This document shows positions 9,229 through 18,738 of a stretch of DNA of 64,000 nucleotides, piece by piece. The position numbers and the translations under genes were made by a program. Within the stretch, counting starts at the first letter, position 1; the number at the start of each line of letters is the position of its first letter. Origin of the DNA: Chitinophaga agrisoli (GTDB lineage: Bacteria > Bacteroidota > Bacteroidia > Chitinophagales > Chitinophagaceae); assembly GCF_008386695.1 (NCBI RefSeq), contig NZ_VUOC01000002.1, positions 62,001-126,000 on the forward strand, in the 5' to 3' direction. Below the pieces are notes generated by a model, which was not told the origin of the DNA, did not search any database, and worked only from the letters and a program-made list of their open reading frames with translations.

Positions 9229-9277
9229 GTGTAGCTATTTGACTACAAATATATGTGTAGTTATTCAACTACGCAAA
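9229..9277 (-). promoter_or_regulatory. Autoregulated arsR-type promoter with two operators
   Basis: On the minus strand, TTTG (9277-9274), a 20-base spacer and TATATTTG (9253-9246) form a textbook Bacteroidota promoter, with a start near 9239 and a 12-base leader. Two 18-bp operator copies of form GTGTAG-N8-CTAC lie at 9229-9246 and 9255-9272, 26 bp apart. One covers the start site and the other fills the spacer between -33 and -7, so bound repressor would block RNA polymerase. Confidence 0.8.
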
Positions 9278-9370
9278 TATTTGAGGACTTTTTTATAATG
9301 ATCAGGTCTGGCAATTATCCACCGGCGCAAAAACGCGGGCGCTATGCATACCGGGAGTATCAACAACCCT

Positions 9371-9378
9371 TACATTTG
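9371..9378 (+). promoter_or_regulatory. -7 promoter box of the methyltransferase gene
   Basis: TACATTTG fits TAnnTTTG and lies 18 bases before ATG 9397, implying a leader of roughly 12 bases. No clear -33 element was found. Confidence 0.45.
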
Positions 9379-9396
9379 CGCTATACATCCCCCATC

Positions 9397-10002
9397 ATGG
9401 AAAACGAAAAAAAGAACGTCTTCGAAGCATATAATATCATCGCTGACTGGTTCTCAGCAGCCCGGCCTCAAATGCTTATGGAGAAAGCCTATCTCGATAG
9501 TGTGATGGATCTCATAGGCAAAGGCGCCCATATACTGGACCTTGGATGCGGAACAGGCAAACCCATGATGGAATATCTCTTAAACCAGGGCATGCAGGTA
9601 ATGGGGGTGGATGCCAGCTACCGCATGCTGGAGATCGCAAGAACCAATTTCCCATCTGTAAATTTTGTACAGGCAGATATGCGTCAGCTCTCCCTTAACC
9701 GGAAATTCGACGCCATTATTGCCTGGAATAGCTTTTTCCATCTTCCTCCCGAAGATCAGCCGGCCATGTTCCCTATCTTTAAAGATCACCTGAATAACGG
9801 CGGCGTATTATTATTTACTTCGGGAACCGAATACGGGGAAGCCTGGGGATTGAACGGAGGCGTGAACCTCTGCCACGGTTCCCTGGATACGCAGCAATAC
9901 CGCTCACTGCTGGAAGCCAACAATTTCAAAGTGCTGCAATACAAGGAAAGCGATCCCGAATGCTGGCATGCCACCATCTGGATGGCGCAATTATCTGCAT
10001 AA
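9397..10002 (+). CDS. Class I SAM-dependent methyltransferase
   Basis: This is a 201-residue Rossmann-fold methyltransferase. Motif I is ILDLGCGTGKP, motif II VMGVDASYRML, and motif IV region FDAIIAWNSFFHLPPEDQ. The open frame reaches 9253, but that upstream part crosses the ArsR operators, and a -7 box (TACATTTG, 9371-9378) lies inside it. ATG 9397 (MENEKKNVFEAYN) is therefore the better start, about 12 bases after the predicted transcript start. The substrate is not predictable. It is monocistronic and convergent with the susD-like gene across a hairpin terminator. Confidence 0.88.
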   Translation: MENEKKNVFEAYNIIADWFSAARPQMLMEKAYLDSVMDLIGKGAHILDLGCGTGKPMMEYLLNQGMQVMGVDASYRMLEIARTNFPSVNFVQADMRQLSLNRKFDAIIAWNSFFHLPPEDQPAMFPIFKDHLNNGGVLLFTSGTEYGEAWGLNGGVNLCHGSLDTQQYRSLLEANNFKVLQYKESDPECWHATIWMAQLSA

Positions 10003-10033
10003 AAAAAGGGGAAGGCCAACGCCTCCCCCCTTC
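10003..10033. terminator. Bidirectional terminator between methyltransferase and susD-like gene
   Basis: An A-run at 10001-10007 precedes a stem of GGGG-A-AGGC with GCCT-C-CCCC (about 10008-10029), with a 4-base loop and one internal mismatch. The A-run becomes a U-run for leftward transcripts, so the hairpin mainly serves the susCD operon and probably the methyltransferase as well. Confidence 0.65.
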
Positions 10034-10060
10034 AGTATATCATCATCAACAAATACGCTG

Positions 10061-11467
10061 TTATTGATCCCACCACAACCGCTGCGCCAGCGATGTTACC
10101 GCGGGCGTATTAGACCCGTTCCTGGAAGTTTCAGACACAGGGTAAGCTACCCGGCGGATAAACTCCGGCAGTAACGCATTCTCCGGCAGGTTAAAATCCT
10201 TGTACTGGTAATTCATACGCCTTACATCTGTCCATGACTCCGGATGCAGGAACATGGCTACATACTTTTCTTTCATGATCAGCGCCAGCGTGATATTAGC
10301 CGCGCCTACAGCCACCACCGGGTTGGTCACATAAGCATCACGCGCACCGGCAGCTACGCCTACCTTATCCATATTGGCTTTTATACCATCTATATAGGCG
10401 GTGTACGCTGTAGTCTTGTCGCCTGCGCGGAAAGCGGCTTCTGCCTGTATAAACTTACATTCCGCATAAGTGAGGATCAGCAATGGCGCGCCTCCGCGGG
10501 AGTAGAACCCGTTTATAGAAAGATAACATTCGTCATCATCAGTACCGGTACCTATCCTTCCGGCGCCATTGATGGTACCCCGGTAGTCGCCGTAACGGGT
10601 AGGGCTGGTGATCAGCGGCAGCCGCGGATCAAAAACACCAAAGCTGCTGTCGTTCAGCGCGGCTACAAAATGGGTGCTCAGCCATCCATCCAGCAGGTTC
10701 TGCGTGTTGTCATAAGCTGCCTGGTTCCAGGGACTGCGGGACTGGAACTGGGTCAGCTGCGCATCATCCCCGTTATTCTCATAGGCGTGCGATAATGCTT
10801 CCAGCACCTGGGCGGGATCATAGTCCGGCATTTTTGTAATACGGTTCAGTAACCGTGCTTTCAGGGCATATCCTGTCTTTTTCCAGGCAGCTGCATCACC
10901 ATGGTGGATGAGATCCCGTTCTGCCGTCAGCAGGATCTTAGGGTCTGCTTTGTCCAGATCCGCCAGGCCATCATTCACCAGCGCCAGGGTGGAGTTGTAA
11001 ATATCCTTGTCTGCATCAAAATGCGGCTGTATAACGGCCCCGTTCAGGGCTTCCTTATAAGGCAATGCGCCCCAGAAGGCATTGGCCATGCTAAGGTTCA
11101 TGGCCATCATGATCTTAGCAGCGCCGGCGTGCTGGTATGCCCCTACGGAGTCTGCCTGGTGTATCAGGTCATACAGGTCAGACATGGTATTATACATGTT
11201 CTCCCAGCTGGTGCTGTAGTCCACTATATCATAGGTATCAGAGGAGCTGGCCGTGTTGGGAGAAGCCAGGTACTGTACAAAGTACGAGGTGTTGTCTCCC
11301 AGCCGGTATACATTGTAGCCCGTGTTATAAGTGGTGCTGCTCAGCAAGCCGTTCAGGGGCGCCGTTTCCGTTATGTTCGGATTCTTGTTTACATCCAGGT
11401 ATTTCTTACACCCCGCCAATACCAGCAGGCTGCAGCATAGAGTAGTAATGATCAGATTCTTCTTCAT
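10061..11467 (-). CDS. SusD/RagB-like nutrient-binding lipoprotein
   Basis: This 468-residue surface lipoprotein has a signal peptide ending LVLAGC, so Cys20 is lipidated. It continues with KYLDVNKNPN, typical of the SusD-like_2 group, and helical repeat segments follow (MYNTMSDLYDLIHQADSVGA, AAKIMMAMNLSMANAFWGALPYKEAL). The C-terminal region contains ESWTDVRRMNYQYKDF, where SusD proteins have the conserved W-x-D-xRR motif. Such proteins cap the SusC channel and bind oligomeric ligands. The gene is 11 bases downstream of susC. No glycosidase, peptidase or regulator accompanies the pair, so the ligand is unknown. Confidence 0.93.
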   Translation of the reverse strand: MKKNLIITTLCCSLLVLAGCKKYLDVNKNPNITETAPLNGLLSSTTYNTGYNVYRLGDNTSYFVQYLASPNTASSSDTYDIVDYSTSWENMYNTMSDLYDLIHQADSVGAYQHAGAAKIMMAMNLSMANAFWGALPYKEALNGAVIQPHFDADKDIYNSTLALVNDGLADLDKADPKILLTAERDLIHHGDAAAWKKTGYALKARLLNRITKMPDYDPAQVLEALSHAYENNGDDAQLTQFQSRSPWNQAAYDNTQNLLDGWLSTHFVAALNDSSFGVFDPRLPLITSPTRYGDYRGTINGAGRIGTGTDDDECYLSINGFYSRGGAPLLILTYAECKFIQAEAAFRAGDKTTAYTAYIDGIKANMDKVGVAAGARDAYVTNPVVAVGAANITLALIMKEKYVAMFLHPESWTDVRRMNYQYKDFNLPENALLPEFIRRVAYPVSETSRNGSNTPAVTSLAQRLWWDQ

Positions 11468-11478
11468 GGTTCAACGCT

Positions 11479-14400
11479 TTAAAAGGTAACATTGATACTG
11501 GCTAAGAAACTCCGCACGGCAGGGTACGTAAACCCGGCAAAACCATCTGTGTTACTGCTGGAGTTATTGGAGCTGGACTCCGGATCAAAGCCGGTATATT
11601 TGGTATGCAGCCACAGGTTGTTACCTGTAAGGGTAATATTCACCCCGCTGATAAAATGCGTGCGGGAGAGTAAGCTGCCAGGCAGGCGGTAAGAAAGGCT
11701 TACATTACGTAAACGTACCCAGGAAGCATCCTCCACAAAAGCCTCCGTTACGCCGCGGTAGATCCGGCGGTAATAACCATCCCCATAGTTCCGGCCATCG
11801 GGGCCTACACCCTGGCCTAAATATACCGGCATGTCATTAGCCTTGCCATCCGCATATACCCCGTTAAAAGTAGTGGTCTGGTCCCTGTTCTCTGTCATCT
11901 TAGACGCGCCAAAAGCGGCCATAAAGTTGGCGAACTGGTTGTATTTCATCACGCCCTGCCTTACATCTATCAGGAAAGAGAAGGTAAGTGCCTTATAGCT
12001 GAAGGCATTGGTGATAGCGCCTATCCATTTGGGTTGCGTATTGCCCAGATACCTTTGCGTGGTATTGATGGTTGGGAAACCCGCCAGCGAACCGCTGCTT
12101 TGGATCAACATAGGTTTGTTCTTATCTATCAGGGTTGAATTAGGATCATCCCCATACCGTGCAAAGCTGGTCCCGAAGATGGCTCCTACCGGGTAACCTA
12201 CAATATCTTTCTGGGTGGCGGTTGAATTGGCATATCCAAACTGGGTGCCCAGCAGTACTTCCGTTACGTCTGACCTAAGCGCCAGTACCTTATTGCGGTT
12301 GGCGGAGAAATTCACCCGTACATCCCAGTTAAAATTCTTGCTTTTCACCGGCGTGCCATTCAGCGAGATCTCTATACCACGGTTACGCATAGAGCCTGCG
12401 TTGGTATAGTATACGTCATACCCGGCACTGGGCGCCGTTGGTACGCTCATCAGCAGATCAGTGGTCTTGGAATTATACCAGGTAAAGTCCAGGCCCAGGC
12501 GGTTGGAAAAGAACCGCAGCTCAGCACCGGCTTCAAAGGTATTCGTGAACTCCGGCTTCAGCTCAGGGTCCGTTTTAATATCGGCACGGGTCCATCCGAT
12601 CACGGTATTGTCAATAGGCCCGCCCAGCAGGGGCTCATACCCGGAGAGTATTTTATAGGGCAGCGGGTCTTTGCCCTGTCTGGCCCAGGATGCGCGCACC
12701 TTGCCATAACTGAGCACATTACTCTGCATTTTCAGGTGATCCGTGAACACGTACCCCATGCTCACAGAAGGATAAAAGAACGAGTTGCGGCCATGCGGCA
12801 AGGTGGAGGTAAGGTCTTCCCGGCCGGTCAGCGTCAGGTACAGGTAGTTATCCCAGTTCAGCGTCCAGTCCCCAAAGAAACCGATAATGCGGTAGTTGGT
12901 CGCTTCCTGTGTGCTGACCACCCGCTTGGCATTCTGCATGATCAGCAGATCCGGTATATCCAGGGTATCCCCCTCTGTAGCCAGCCGTTTGAATTTGGTC
13001 TCATACAGATCATGTCCCAGTTTCAGGTCTGATGATAAGCGGTCTGTGATCTTGTTCTTGAAATTAGCGATGAAGGTGCTGTTAAGCGTGCGTTTGCTCA
13101 GCTGGTACTCATGTACAAAACCTGCGCCGGCATCGCCGCTGGGCAGCTCATCCGCCAGGCCTTTGGGGCCGGGGGCCGTAAACAACCTGTTATCTGTATA
13201 ATAGTCTGTGCCTGCCCGGTAGATCAGGTCCAGCCATTTAAAGGGAGAATACATAAAATTCGCATTCCCTATCAGGCGGTTCACGTTATCTACAAACCGG
13301 TTGTTGTACAAAGTGAACATGGGATTGTCGTTCTCCGGCCCATAGGTCTTTTGCGTACCGTCTGGTTTAATATAGTCCTTCACATCCCATCGTGGCGACC
13401 AATAGATCAGCTGCTCGCCGTAACGGTCTGCATTGATACGTCTGCCGCCGGAATTAATATAGTTCAGCGAAGCGCCCATCTTGAACTTTTCGCTGAAATG
13501 CAGCTCTCCATTCAAACGGGCGGAGTAGTTCTTATAATCGCTGAAAGGCACTACCCCATCCTGGTTCAGGGAAGAGAATGAGGAGGAGAACACCGCTTTA
13601 TCCGTGCCGCCGCTCATATTCACCGTATTACGGAACTGGGTGCCAGTGCGGTAAGCGCGCTTATAATTGTTGAACAGCTCCGTGGGATGGGTAGGGTCTA
13701 GCTTGCGGCCTTCTTCTACCGTAGGGCCCCAGGAGGGCCAGAAACTGGCAGGGTCATACTCGCCCATATAACCTTGTGTAAAGCGGGTCTGTACATCCGG
13801 GATCTTGTTAACGTTATCAATCCCAAAGGTAGAGGTAACGCCTACTACCAGGCGGCCCGCCCTGCCGGATTTAGTGGTGATCACCACTGCGCCATTGGCG
13901 GCGCGGAGGCCATACAGGGCCGTAGCAGCGCCACCCCGCAGGATGGAGATATTCTCAATGTCATCAGGGTTAATGTCCGCCGCACGGTTGCTCATCCCAC
14001 GGGTATCATCCACGCCGGTGGCCGCATAGGTGTCATTGTCAATAGGTACGCCATCCACCACAAACAGGGGCTGGTTAGATTTATTGGGATCCAGGGAGTT
14101 GATACCGCGGATAATGATCCGCGCGCCCTGGCCCGGGGCGCCGCCCGTGCTGGAGATCTGTACGCCGGCTACCTTGCCCTGTAAGGCGTTCACCAGGTTG
14201 GTCTGTTTAGAGGTAATGAGCTCAGCGCTGCCCACATCCTGTACGGCATATCCCAGCGCACGTTTTTCTTTTTTAATGCCCAGTGCCGTTACCACTACCT
14301 GCTCCAGGTTGCGGGTGTCTGGCTGCAGGGTCACCTGCAGGGTTGTACGCCCGCCTGCCGGCACTTCCTGCCGCAGGTAGCCTACAAAGCTGAATACCAG

Positions 14401-14613
14401 CGTTACATTGGTATTGGGCACCGTAAGGCTGAAATTGCCGTCTGGATTAGTGGTAGCGCCGCCGGCGCCGCCTTTTACCTGGATGGTCACTCCGGGAAGG
14501 GGGTTGCCCCCGTCAGAAGCTGTTACGGTACCACGTATCACCGGGTTTTGTGCCCTTAGCAAAACAGGTAGCATGAAACAGCTCAGCATGAAAATCGCGT
14601 AGATCCTTTTCAT
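11479..14613 (-). CDS. SusC/RagA-family TonB-linked outer-membrane protein
   Basis: This 1044-residue receptor has a signal peptide ending near LLRAQ (residue about 21), a carboxypeptidase-like domain (about 25-105, GTVTASDGGNPLPGVTIQVKG), and a SusC-type plug. The plug contains VVTALGIKKEKRALGYAVQDV, NLVNALQGKVAGVQISS, the signature IIRGINSLDPNKSNQPLFVVDGVPI, and ENISILRGGAATALYGLRAANGAVVITTKSG. A roughly 780-residue barrel ends in a terminal strand FLASINVTF. It forms the channel to the SusD-like lid encoded next to it. The start codon at 14613 is the only one preserving the signal peptide. The pair is an orphan, with no degradative enzymes nearby. Confidence 0.96.
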   Translation of the reverse strand: MKRIYAIFMLSCFMLPVLLRAQNPVIRGTVTASDGGNPLPGVTIQVKGGAGGATTNPDGNFSLTVPNTNVTLVFSFVGYLRQEVPAGGRTTLQVTLQPDTRNLEQVVVTALGIKKEKRALGYAVQDVGSAELITSKQTNLVNALQGKVAGVQISSTGGAPGQGARIIIRGINSLDPNKSNQPLFVVDGVPIDNDTYAATGVDDTRGMSNRAADINPDDIENISILRGGAATALYGLRAANGAVVITTKSGRAGRLVVGVTSTFGIDNVNKIPDVQTRFTQGYMGEYDPASFWPSWGPTVEEGRKLDPTHPTELFNNYKRAYRTGTQFRNTVNMSGGTDKAVFSSSFSSLNQDGVVPFSDYKNYSARLNGELHFSEKFKMGASLNYINSGGRRINADRYGEQLIYWSPRWDVKDYIKPDGTQKTYGPENDNPMFTLYNNRFVDNVNRLIGNANFMYSPFKWLDLIYRAGTDYYTDNRLFTAPGPKGLADELPSGDAGAGFVHEYQLSKRTLNSTFIANFKNKITDRLSSDLKLGHDLYETKFKRLATEGDTLDIPDLLIMQNAKRVVSTQEATNYRIIGFFGDWTLNWDNYLYLTLTGREDLTSTLPHGRNSFFYPSVSMGYVFTDHLKMQSNVLSYGKVRASWARQGKDPLPYKILSGYEPLLGGPIDNTVIGWTRADIKTDPELKPEFTNTFEAGAELRFFSNRLGLDFTWYNSKTTDLLMSVPTAPSAGYDVYYTNAGSMRNRGIEISLNGTPVKSKNFNWDVRVNFSANRNKVLALRSDVTEVLLGTQFGYANSTATQKDIVGYPVGAIFGTSFARYGDDPNSTLIDKNKPMLIQSSGSLAGFPTINTTQRYLGNTQPKWIGAITNAFSYKALTFSFLIDVRQGVMKYNQFANFMAAFGASKMTENRDQTTTFNGVYADGKANDMPVYLGQGVGPDGRNYGDGYYRRIYRGVTEAFVEDASWVRLRNVSLSYRLPGSLLSRTHFISGVNITLTGNNLWLHTKYTGFDPESSSNNSSSNTDGFAGFTYPAVRSFLASINVTF

Positions 14614-14780
14614 GGAGATGCGGTTTAGTATTTTGGTTGAATAAAAACTTTCCGGCGCTGGCTATAATGGTCTTACCATCGCTCTAATAATGCTATCAGC
14701 GCTCCGCGTTAATAATATTACGTCTGAAAGGGGTGTTTGCCCCCATTCCTGTGTTCGATTTTGGTTATTTTAAGCGCTTT

Positions 14781-15098
14781 TTAATGATCGCCGGATGCAG
14801 CGGCGTCGTATTTGCCTACTTTCTCTTCCATGGTCACATCCTCATTCCTGCGTATCTGCATCTTTATATATACCAGCAGCTGGGAAGCGCCTGCTTTAAA
14901 GCATACTTCCTGCGCGCGGCGGGCAATATCCATCAGCTGATCATAAGGCCCTTCCATCACCGTTTCAAAGGGGCATACACGGTAAGGCACACCGGAGCCC
15001 TGTATAACTGCAATGGCTTCGTCCACTACGGCATATACCTGTTCGCTGGCTACCTGCGGAATGATCTGTAAGGCTAAGTTTATTTTGTGATCCATCAT
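14781..15098 (-). CDS. MTH1187-family thiamine-binding protein
   Basis: This 105-residue protein belongs to the UPF0045/YqgV (MTH1187) family, whose members bind thiamine at a ferredoxin-like dimer interface. Family features seen are the first strand INLALQIIPQVA, the helix YAVVDEAIAVIQGSGVPYRVCPFETVMEG, and the second half DQLMDIARRAQEVCFKAGASQLLVYIKMQIR. It is cytoplasmic. ATG at 15098 is followed at once by a second ATG (MMDH). It is in the same direction as the GNAT-nitrilase gene, 117 bases downstream of it. I see no TPP riboswitch in front of it. Confidence 0.88.
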   Translation of the reverse strand: MMDHKINLALQIIPQVASEQVYAVVDEAIAVIQGSGVPYRVCPFETVMEGPYDQLMDIARRAQEVCFKAGASQLLVYIKMQIRRNEDVTMEEKVGKYDAAASGDH

Positions 15099-15215
15099 GG
15101 CGGTTTATCAATAGTTGAGGCTGTTTCCGTTATATTATATGTTCCGGTTGACTCCCGTACTTCCTTAAGTTACATCACAATGTACAAATGGAAATGTTTA
15201 ATTCATAGTATCTTT

Positions 15216-16739
15216 TTATTTCTTCCATTTTACTTCGTATAGGTCCCGCCGCTGGTCCTTCCGGGTCTGCACGCTGCCAAAGGCATTCAGTTCCTTTAGC
15301 AGCACCAGGTCTACATCTGCGATCACGATCATCTCCGTATTGGGCGTGGCGTCTGCCTTAATACCGGTAACGGGAAACGCAAAATCAGAGGGCGTTAGCA
15401 CGGCGCTCTGCGCATACTGCAGGTCCATATTATTTACTTTAGGCAGGTTGCCTACACAGCCGGCAATGGCTACATAACATTCCATTTCTATAGCGCGGGC
15501 CTGCGCGCAAAAACGTACCCGGTTATAGGCATGCTGCGTATCCGTGAGGAAAGGTACAAACAGGATCTGCATGCCCTGTTCTGACAATAAACGGCTAGGC
15601 TCCGGGAACTCTACATCGTAGCAGATCTGTATGCCTATTTTGCCGCAATCCGTGTCAAACACTTTTAGCTCATGCCCGCCTTTTACGCCCCAGGCAAATA
15701 CCTCGCTGGGTGTGGGGTGCATCTTGATATAATGATCATAGGTGCCATCCCGCCGGCACAGGTAACAGATATTATACAGCTGCTCATCTATCACAATGGG
15801 CATGCTGCCGCCAATGACATTTACATTATAGGCTACCGCATATCTCACAAACTCATCGCGGATCTGCTCCGTATACCGTGCCACCCCGCGTATGGCGCCG
15901 GCAGGGTCCAGCTGGTTAAATTCCGCCATCAGCGGCGCATTGAACAGTTCCGGGAACACTACAAAATCAGAACCGTAATCGCTCACTGCGTCAATAAAGT
16001 ATTCCACCTGCTCCAGGAAACCATCCAGGTTACGGTAATCGCGCATTTGCCACTGTACCAGGCCAATACGTACGGTGGATTTATTATAGCGCACGGTATC
16101 CGCATCCTTTTCATAGTAGATATTATACCACTGCAGCAGCGTGGCAAAACCTTTGGATGCCTCATCATGCGGCAGGTAATTCTTCAGGATCTTTTTTACC
16201 AGGAAATCGTTGGAGAACTGGAAGGTCAGCGTGGGATCATAGATCTCCTTATCCTGCACCTTCTCTATATACTCACGGGGAGATAGATTATCCGCATACT
16301 TCTCATAATTGGGTATACGCCCGCCGGCTACAATACCGCGGAGGTTCAGCCGCTCGCAGAGGGTTTTGCGGGCGTCATACAGGCGGCGCGCCAGGCGTTT
16401 GCCCCGGTAATCCGGGTGTACAAACACTTCTATACCGTATAACATGTCCCCTTTGGGATCGTGGGTATTAAAGGTATAATAACCGGTGATCTGCTCATAG
16501 GTATGGTCATCGCCAAATTTGCCATAATCCACTATAATGCCCAGCGCACAGCCCACCACTTTACCATTTACGGTAACGGCTATCTGCCCTTCGGGAAACA
16601 GGCTTACCAGGCGGCGCAGGGTGGGCTCCCGCCAGTAACTGCCCGCCATATCGGGGTATGCGGATACCATGGATTCCTTGAGGTCAAAATAATCTTCTGC
16701 GGTCAATTGCCGGATATCTATTGTTTCTGTCATGGACAT
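15216..16739 (-). CDS. Bifunctional GNAT acetyltransferase / carbon-nitrogen hydrolase
   Basis: This fusion is known in many bacteria. The N-terminal GNAT domain (about 5-180) includes VHPDYRGKRLARRLYDARK, the acetyl-CoA loop. The C-terminal nitrilase-superfamily domain (about 225-500) has the catalytic triad Glu (VVFPELF), Lys (YIKMHP) and Cys (IQICYDVEFPE). It should acetylate one small amine and hydrolyse an amide or nitrile-type bond; substrates are unknown. The frame opens at 16781, but ATG 16739 (MSMTETIDIRQL) starts at the usual domain boundary, and ATG 16733 is also possible. It is cytoplasmic and divergent from the T9SS cargo gene. Confidence 0.9.
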   Translation of the reverse strand: MSMTETIDIRQLTAEDYFDLKESMVSAYPDMAGSYWREPTLRRLVSLFPEGQIAVTVNGKVVGCALGIIVDYGKFGDDHTYEQITGYYTFNTHDPKGDMLYGIEVFVHPDYRGKRLARRLYDARKTLCERLNLRGIVAGGRIPNYEKYADNLSPREYIEKVQDKEIYDPTLTFQFSNDFLVKKILKNYLPHDEASKGFATLLQWYNIYYEKDADTVRYNKSTVRIGLVQWQMRDYRNLDGFLEQVEYFIDAVSDYGSDFVVFPELFNAPLMAEFNQLDPAGAIRGVARYTEQIRDEFVRYAVAYNVNVIGGSMPIVIDEQLYNICYLCRRDGTYDHYIKMHPTPSEVFAWGVKGGHELKVFDTDCGKIGIQICYDVEFPEPSRLLSEQGMQILFVPFLTDTQHAYNRVRFCAQARAIEMECYVAIAGCVGNLPKVNNMDLQYAQSAVLTPSDFAFPVTGIKADATPNTEMIVIADVDLVLLKELNAFGSVQTRKDQRRDLYEVKWKK

Positions 16740-16856
16740 ATATTTGGGTTCCCGGAATAATTTGTTATTTTTAGCACTCAATAAATATACCCAAAAGCCC
16801 TCAATACACCTACGCCAGAAAATTAAGCCCTATATGCTTTAAACCCTCATAACTAT

Positions 16857-18485
16857 ATGCGTAAACATTACCCCTTTTTGAGCATCTCCTGGCTGGCAAT
16901 TATTGTATGCAGCCTCCTGACCCAACAATCCCATGCCCAGCAAACGTATGCCAACAGTCAGAGTAATGGCACTTCGGGCCTGTGTTTTCTTTGCAGCGTG
17001 TCTAACGCCGGCAATTCGGTCAATACCAATCTCACTGACTATGCCCAGTTTAATATCTCGGGCAGCCTGGGTACGGTAACGATCTATCAGAACCTTGTGT
17101 TTCCCGCCGCGGCCACCCGCGACTGTGATTCCCTGGTCATTGGCATTGGTGTGTCCAACAATCCCGGCACAAACCCTTACGGGCCGGTAACGGTACAAAC
17201 GTACCTGGGCAATACCTCCAACAACGACGCGCAACCGGTAAGCGATGCTATCCTGCGCCCCCTGCAGGGTTACGGCAAGGCGGAGATAGTGCTTAAGCCG
17301 CAGCAGCGGTTTGACCGGGTACGCGTCACCCTTAACAGCGGCGGCGGGCTTACTTCCCTGCGCGTATACTATGCCTACCGCAAAGGCGGCGTAGCCATGC
17401 CGGATATTACCACGCCACAGTCGCCGGTATGCGGCAGCACCGCGCTGCAGGTGAACAACTACACACCTGGCCTGCAATACCATGTAAGGATGTTATACAG
17501 CAATGCCAATGGTGTTTTGCTGGATACCTCCTACCAGGTAACCTCCGGCGATTCCCTGCCCGTGCCGGCCAACCGCACTACAGACAGCGTACAGGTCATC
17601 GCGCATGTACAGGCCATTGACCCTACAGGCGGTTGCGGCTCAGATTCCACGGAAATCAGCTTTACCCTGGGCGCGCCCAGCCAGCCCGCCCTGGTAGACA
17701 TAAGCCAGCCAAACGCCTGTGCCGGCAGCCCCGTTACCCTGCACGCCTATACGGCCAGCGCCAGTGCAGCCAACATGGTATGGTATGATACCCCCTCCGG
17801 CGGCCAGCCCCTCTATACCGGCGATTACCTGACGGTAAATCCCGAAGTTACCACCACCTATTATGTAAGCGCCCAAACACAGTGTGAATCCCTGCTGCGC
17901 ACCGCGGCACAGGTACTGGTATCTCCGCGCCCACCAGCGCCCACATTATTGGTGGCAGATACCATCACCATGGTCCGCTTCACTAATTTAACGCTTAGCG
18001 CTGCGGCCCCAGATAGTGGCATTATTCAATGGTACCGTTCAGATACCGCCACTACCCCGCAAGCTACGGGCAACAGCTATACCTTTACAGCCCTCACCGC
18101 AGGTACCCTGTACTTTTATGCCGGCGTGGAAGCTAATGGCTGTATCAGCCTGCGTAAGCAGATAGTGGTGATCGTAACACCTGTTGCAGCGCCGGTAGCC
18201 AAAAGCAGCCCGGTTACCGCGCCCGCGGCACATACACTGCAACAGGCGCCTGTTCAGATGGCTTTGTCTATTTATCCTAATCCAGCACACGGAACTATCC
18301 GATTTAATGGCGCTAAGGACTTTTCCGGCAGCCGTGTAAGGGTGATAGATGGCAATGGACGGGAAGTACAAGCGGCAGTTTTACAAAAGAATGGATTTGA
18401 GCTGAAGCCTGGTCTGAAAGGGATGTATATTATCCAGGTGATGGATAAGGAACGGCAATATACAGGGAAGGTATTGGTGCAATAA
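16857..18485 (+). CDS. Secreted T9SS cargo protein with Ig-like domains
   Basis: This 542-residue protein has a signal peptide ending near SHAQQ (about residue 27). The N-terminal region (30-180) is an uncharacterised beta-rich domain (CFLCSVSNAGNSVNTNLTDYAQFNISGSLG) seen in Chitinophaga-type surface proteins. Two Ig-like segments follow: about 185-275, and 280-355 with ITTTYYVSAQTQCES-like strands typical of the Ig-like domain common in T9SS cargo. A third lies near 365-435. The C-terminal about 75 residues (LSIYPNPAHGTIRFNG ... KGMYIIQVMDKERQYTGKVLVQ) are a type A T9SS sorting signal, so the protein should be exported and surface-attached or released. No catalytic motif is seen. Confidence 0.85.
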   Translation: MRKHYPFLSISWLAIIVCSLLTQQSHAQQTYANSQSNGTSGLCFLCSVSNAGNSVNTNLTDYAQFNISGSLGTVTIYQNLVFPAAATRDCDSLVIGIGVSNNPGTNPYGPVTVQTYLGNTSNNDAQPVSDAILRPLQGYGKAEIVLKPQQRFDRVRVTLNSGGGLTSLRVYYAYRKGGVAMPDITTPQSPVCGSTALQVNNYTPGLQYHVRMLYSNANGVLLDTSYQVTSGDSLPVPANRTTDSVQVIAHVQAIDPTGGCGSDSTEISFTLGAPSQPALVDISQPNACAGSPVTLHAYTASASAANMVWYDTPSGGQPLYTGDYLTVNPEVTTTYYVSAQTQCESLLRTAAQVLVSPRPPAPTLLVADTITMVRFTNLTLSAAAPDSGIIQWYRSDTATTPQATGNSYTFTALTAGTLYFYAGVEANGCISLRKQIVVIVTPVAAPVAKSSPVTAPAAHTLQQAPVQMALSIYPNPAHGTIRFNGAKDFSGSRVRVIDGNGREVQAAVLQKNGFELKPGLKGMYIIQVMDKERQYTGKVLVQ

Positions 18486-18506
18486 GAATTTGACCGTTAT
18501 TCATTT

Positions 18507-18545
18507 AGTAGCCGGCAGGAATAGTTTCCCTGCCGGCTACTCTTT
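18507..18545 (+). terminator. Hairpin terminator after the T9SS cargo gene
   Basis: A perfect 13-bp stem (AGTAGCCGGCAGG at 18507-18519, CCTGCCGGCTACT at 18529-18541) has a 9-base loop and lies 22 bases after the stop codon. The following T tract is weak. Confidence 0.75.
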
Positions 18546-18738
18546 AGTGAGTCAAACAAACCGGATCTATCTCATATATAAGTGTTTTGACCAAATTGTG
18601 GTAATACCGGGCGTAATATCCTGCACATTGTCTCAATAATCCATCTCTTTTATCGCGAAAATGATCCAACTTTGAAGATCCGCTGCCGCTTGCAGAATTA
18701 ACAACCCAGCGCATGGAACGCGGGAAAATTTAGCATTA

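Noticed and set aside
9253-9396. N-terminal extension of the methyltransferase
   Set aside because: It reads through the ArsR operators and the -7 box. The homologous protein starts at 9397.
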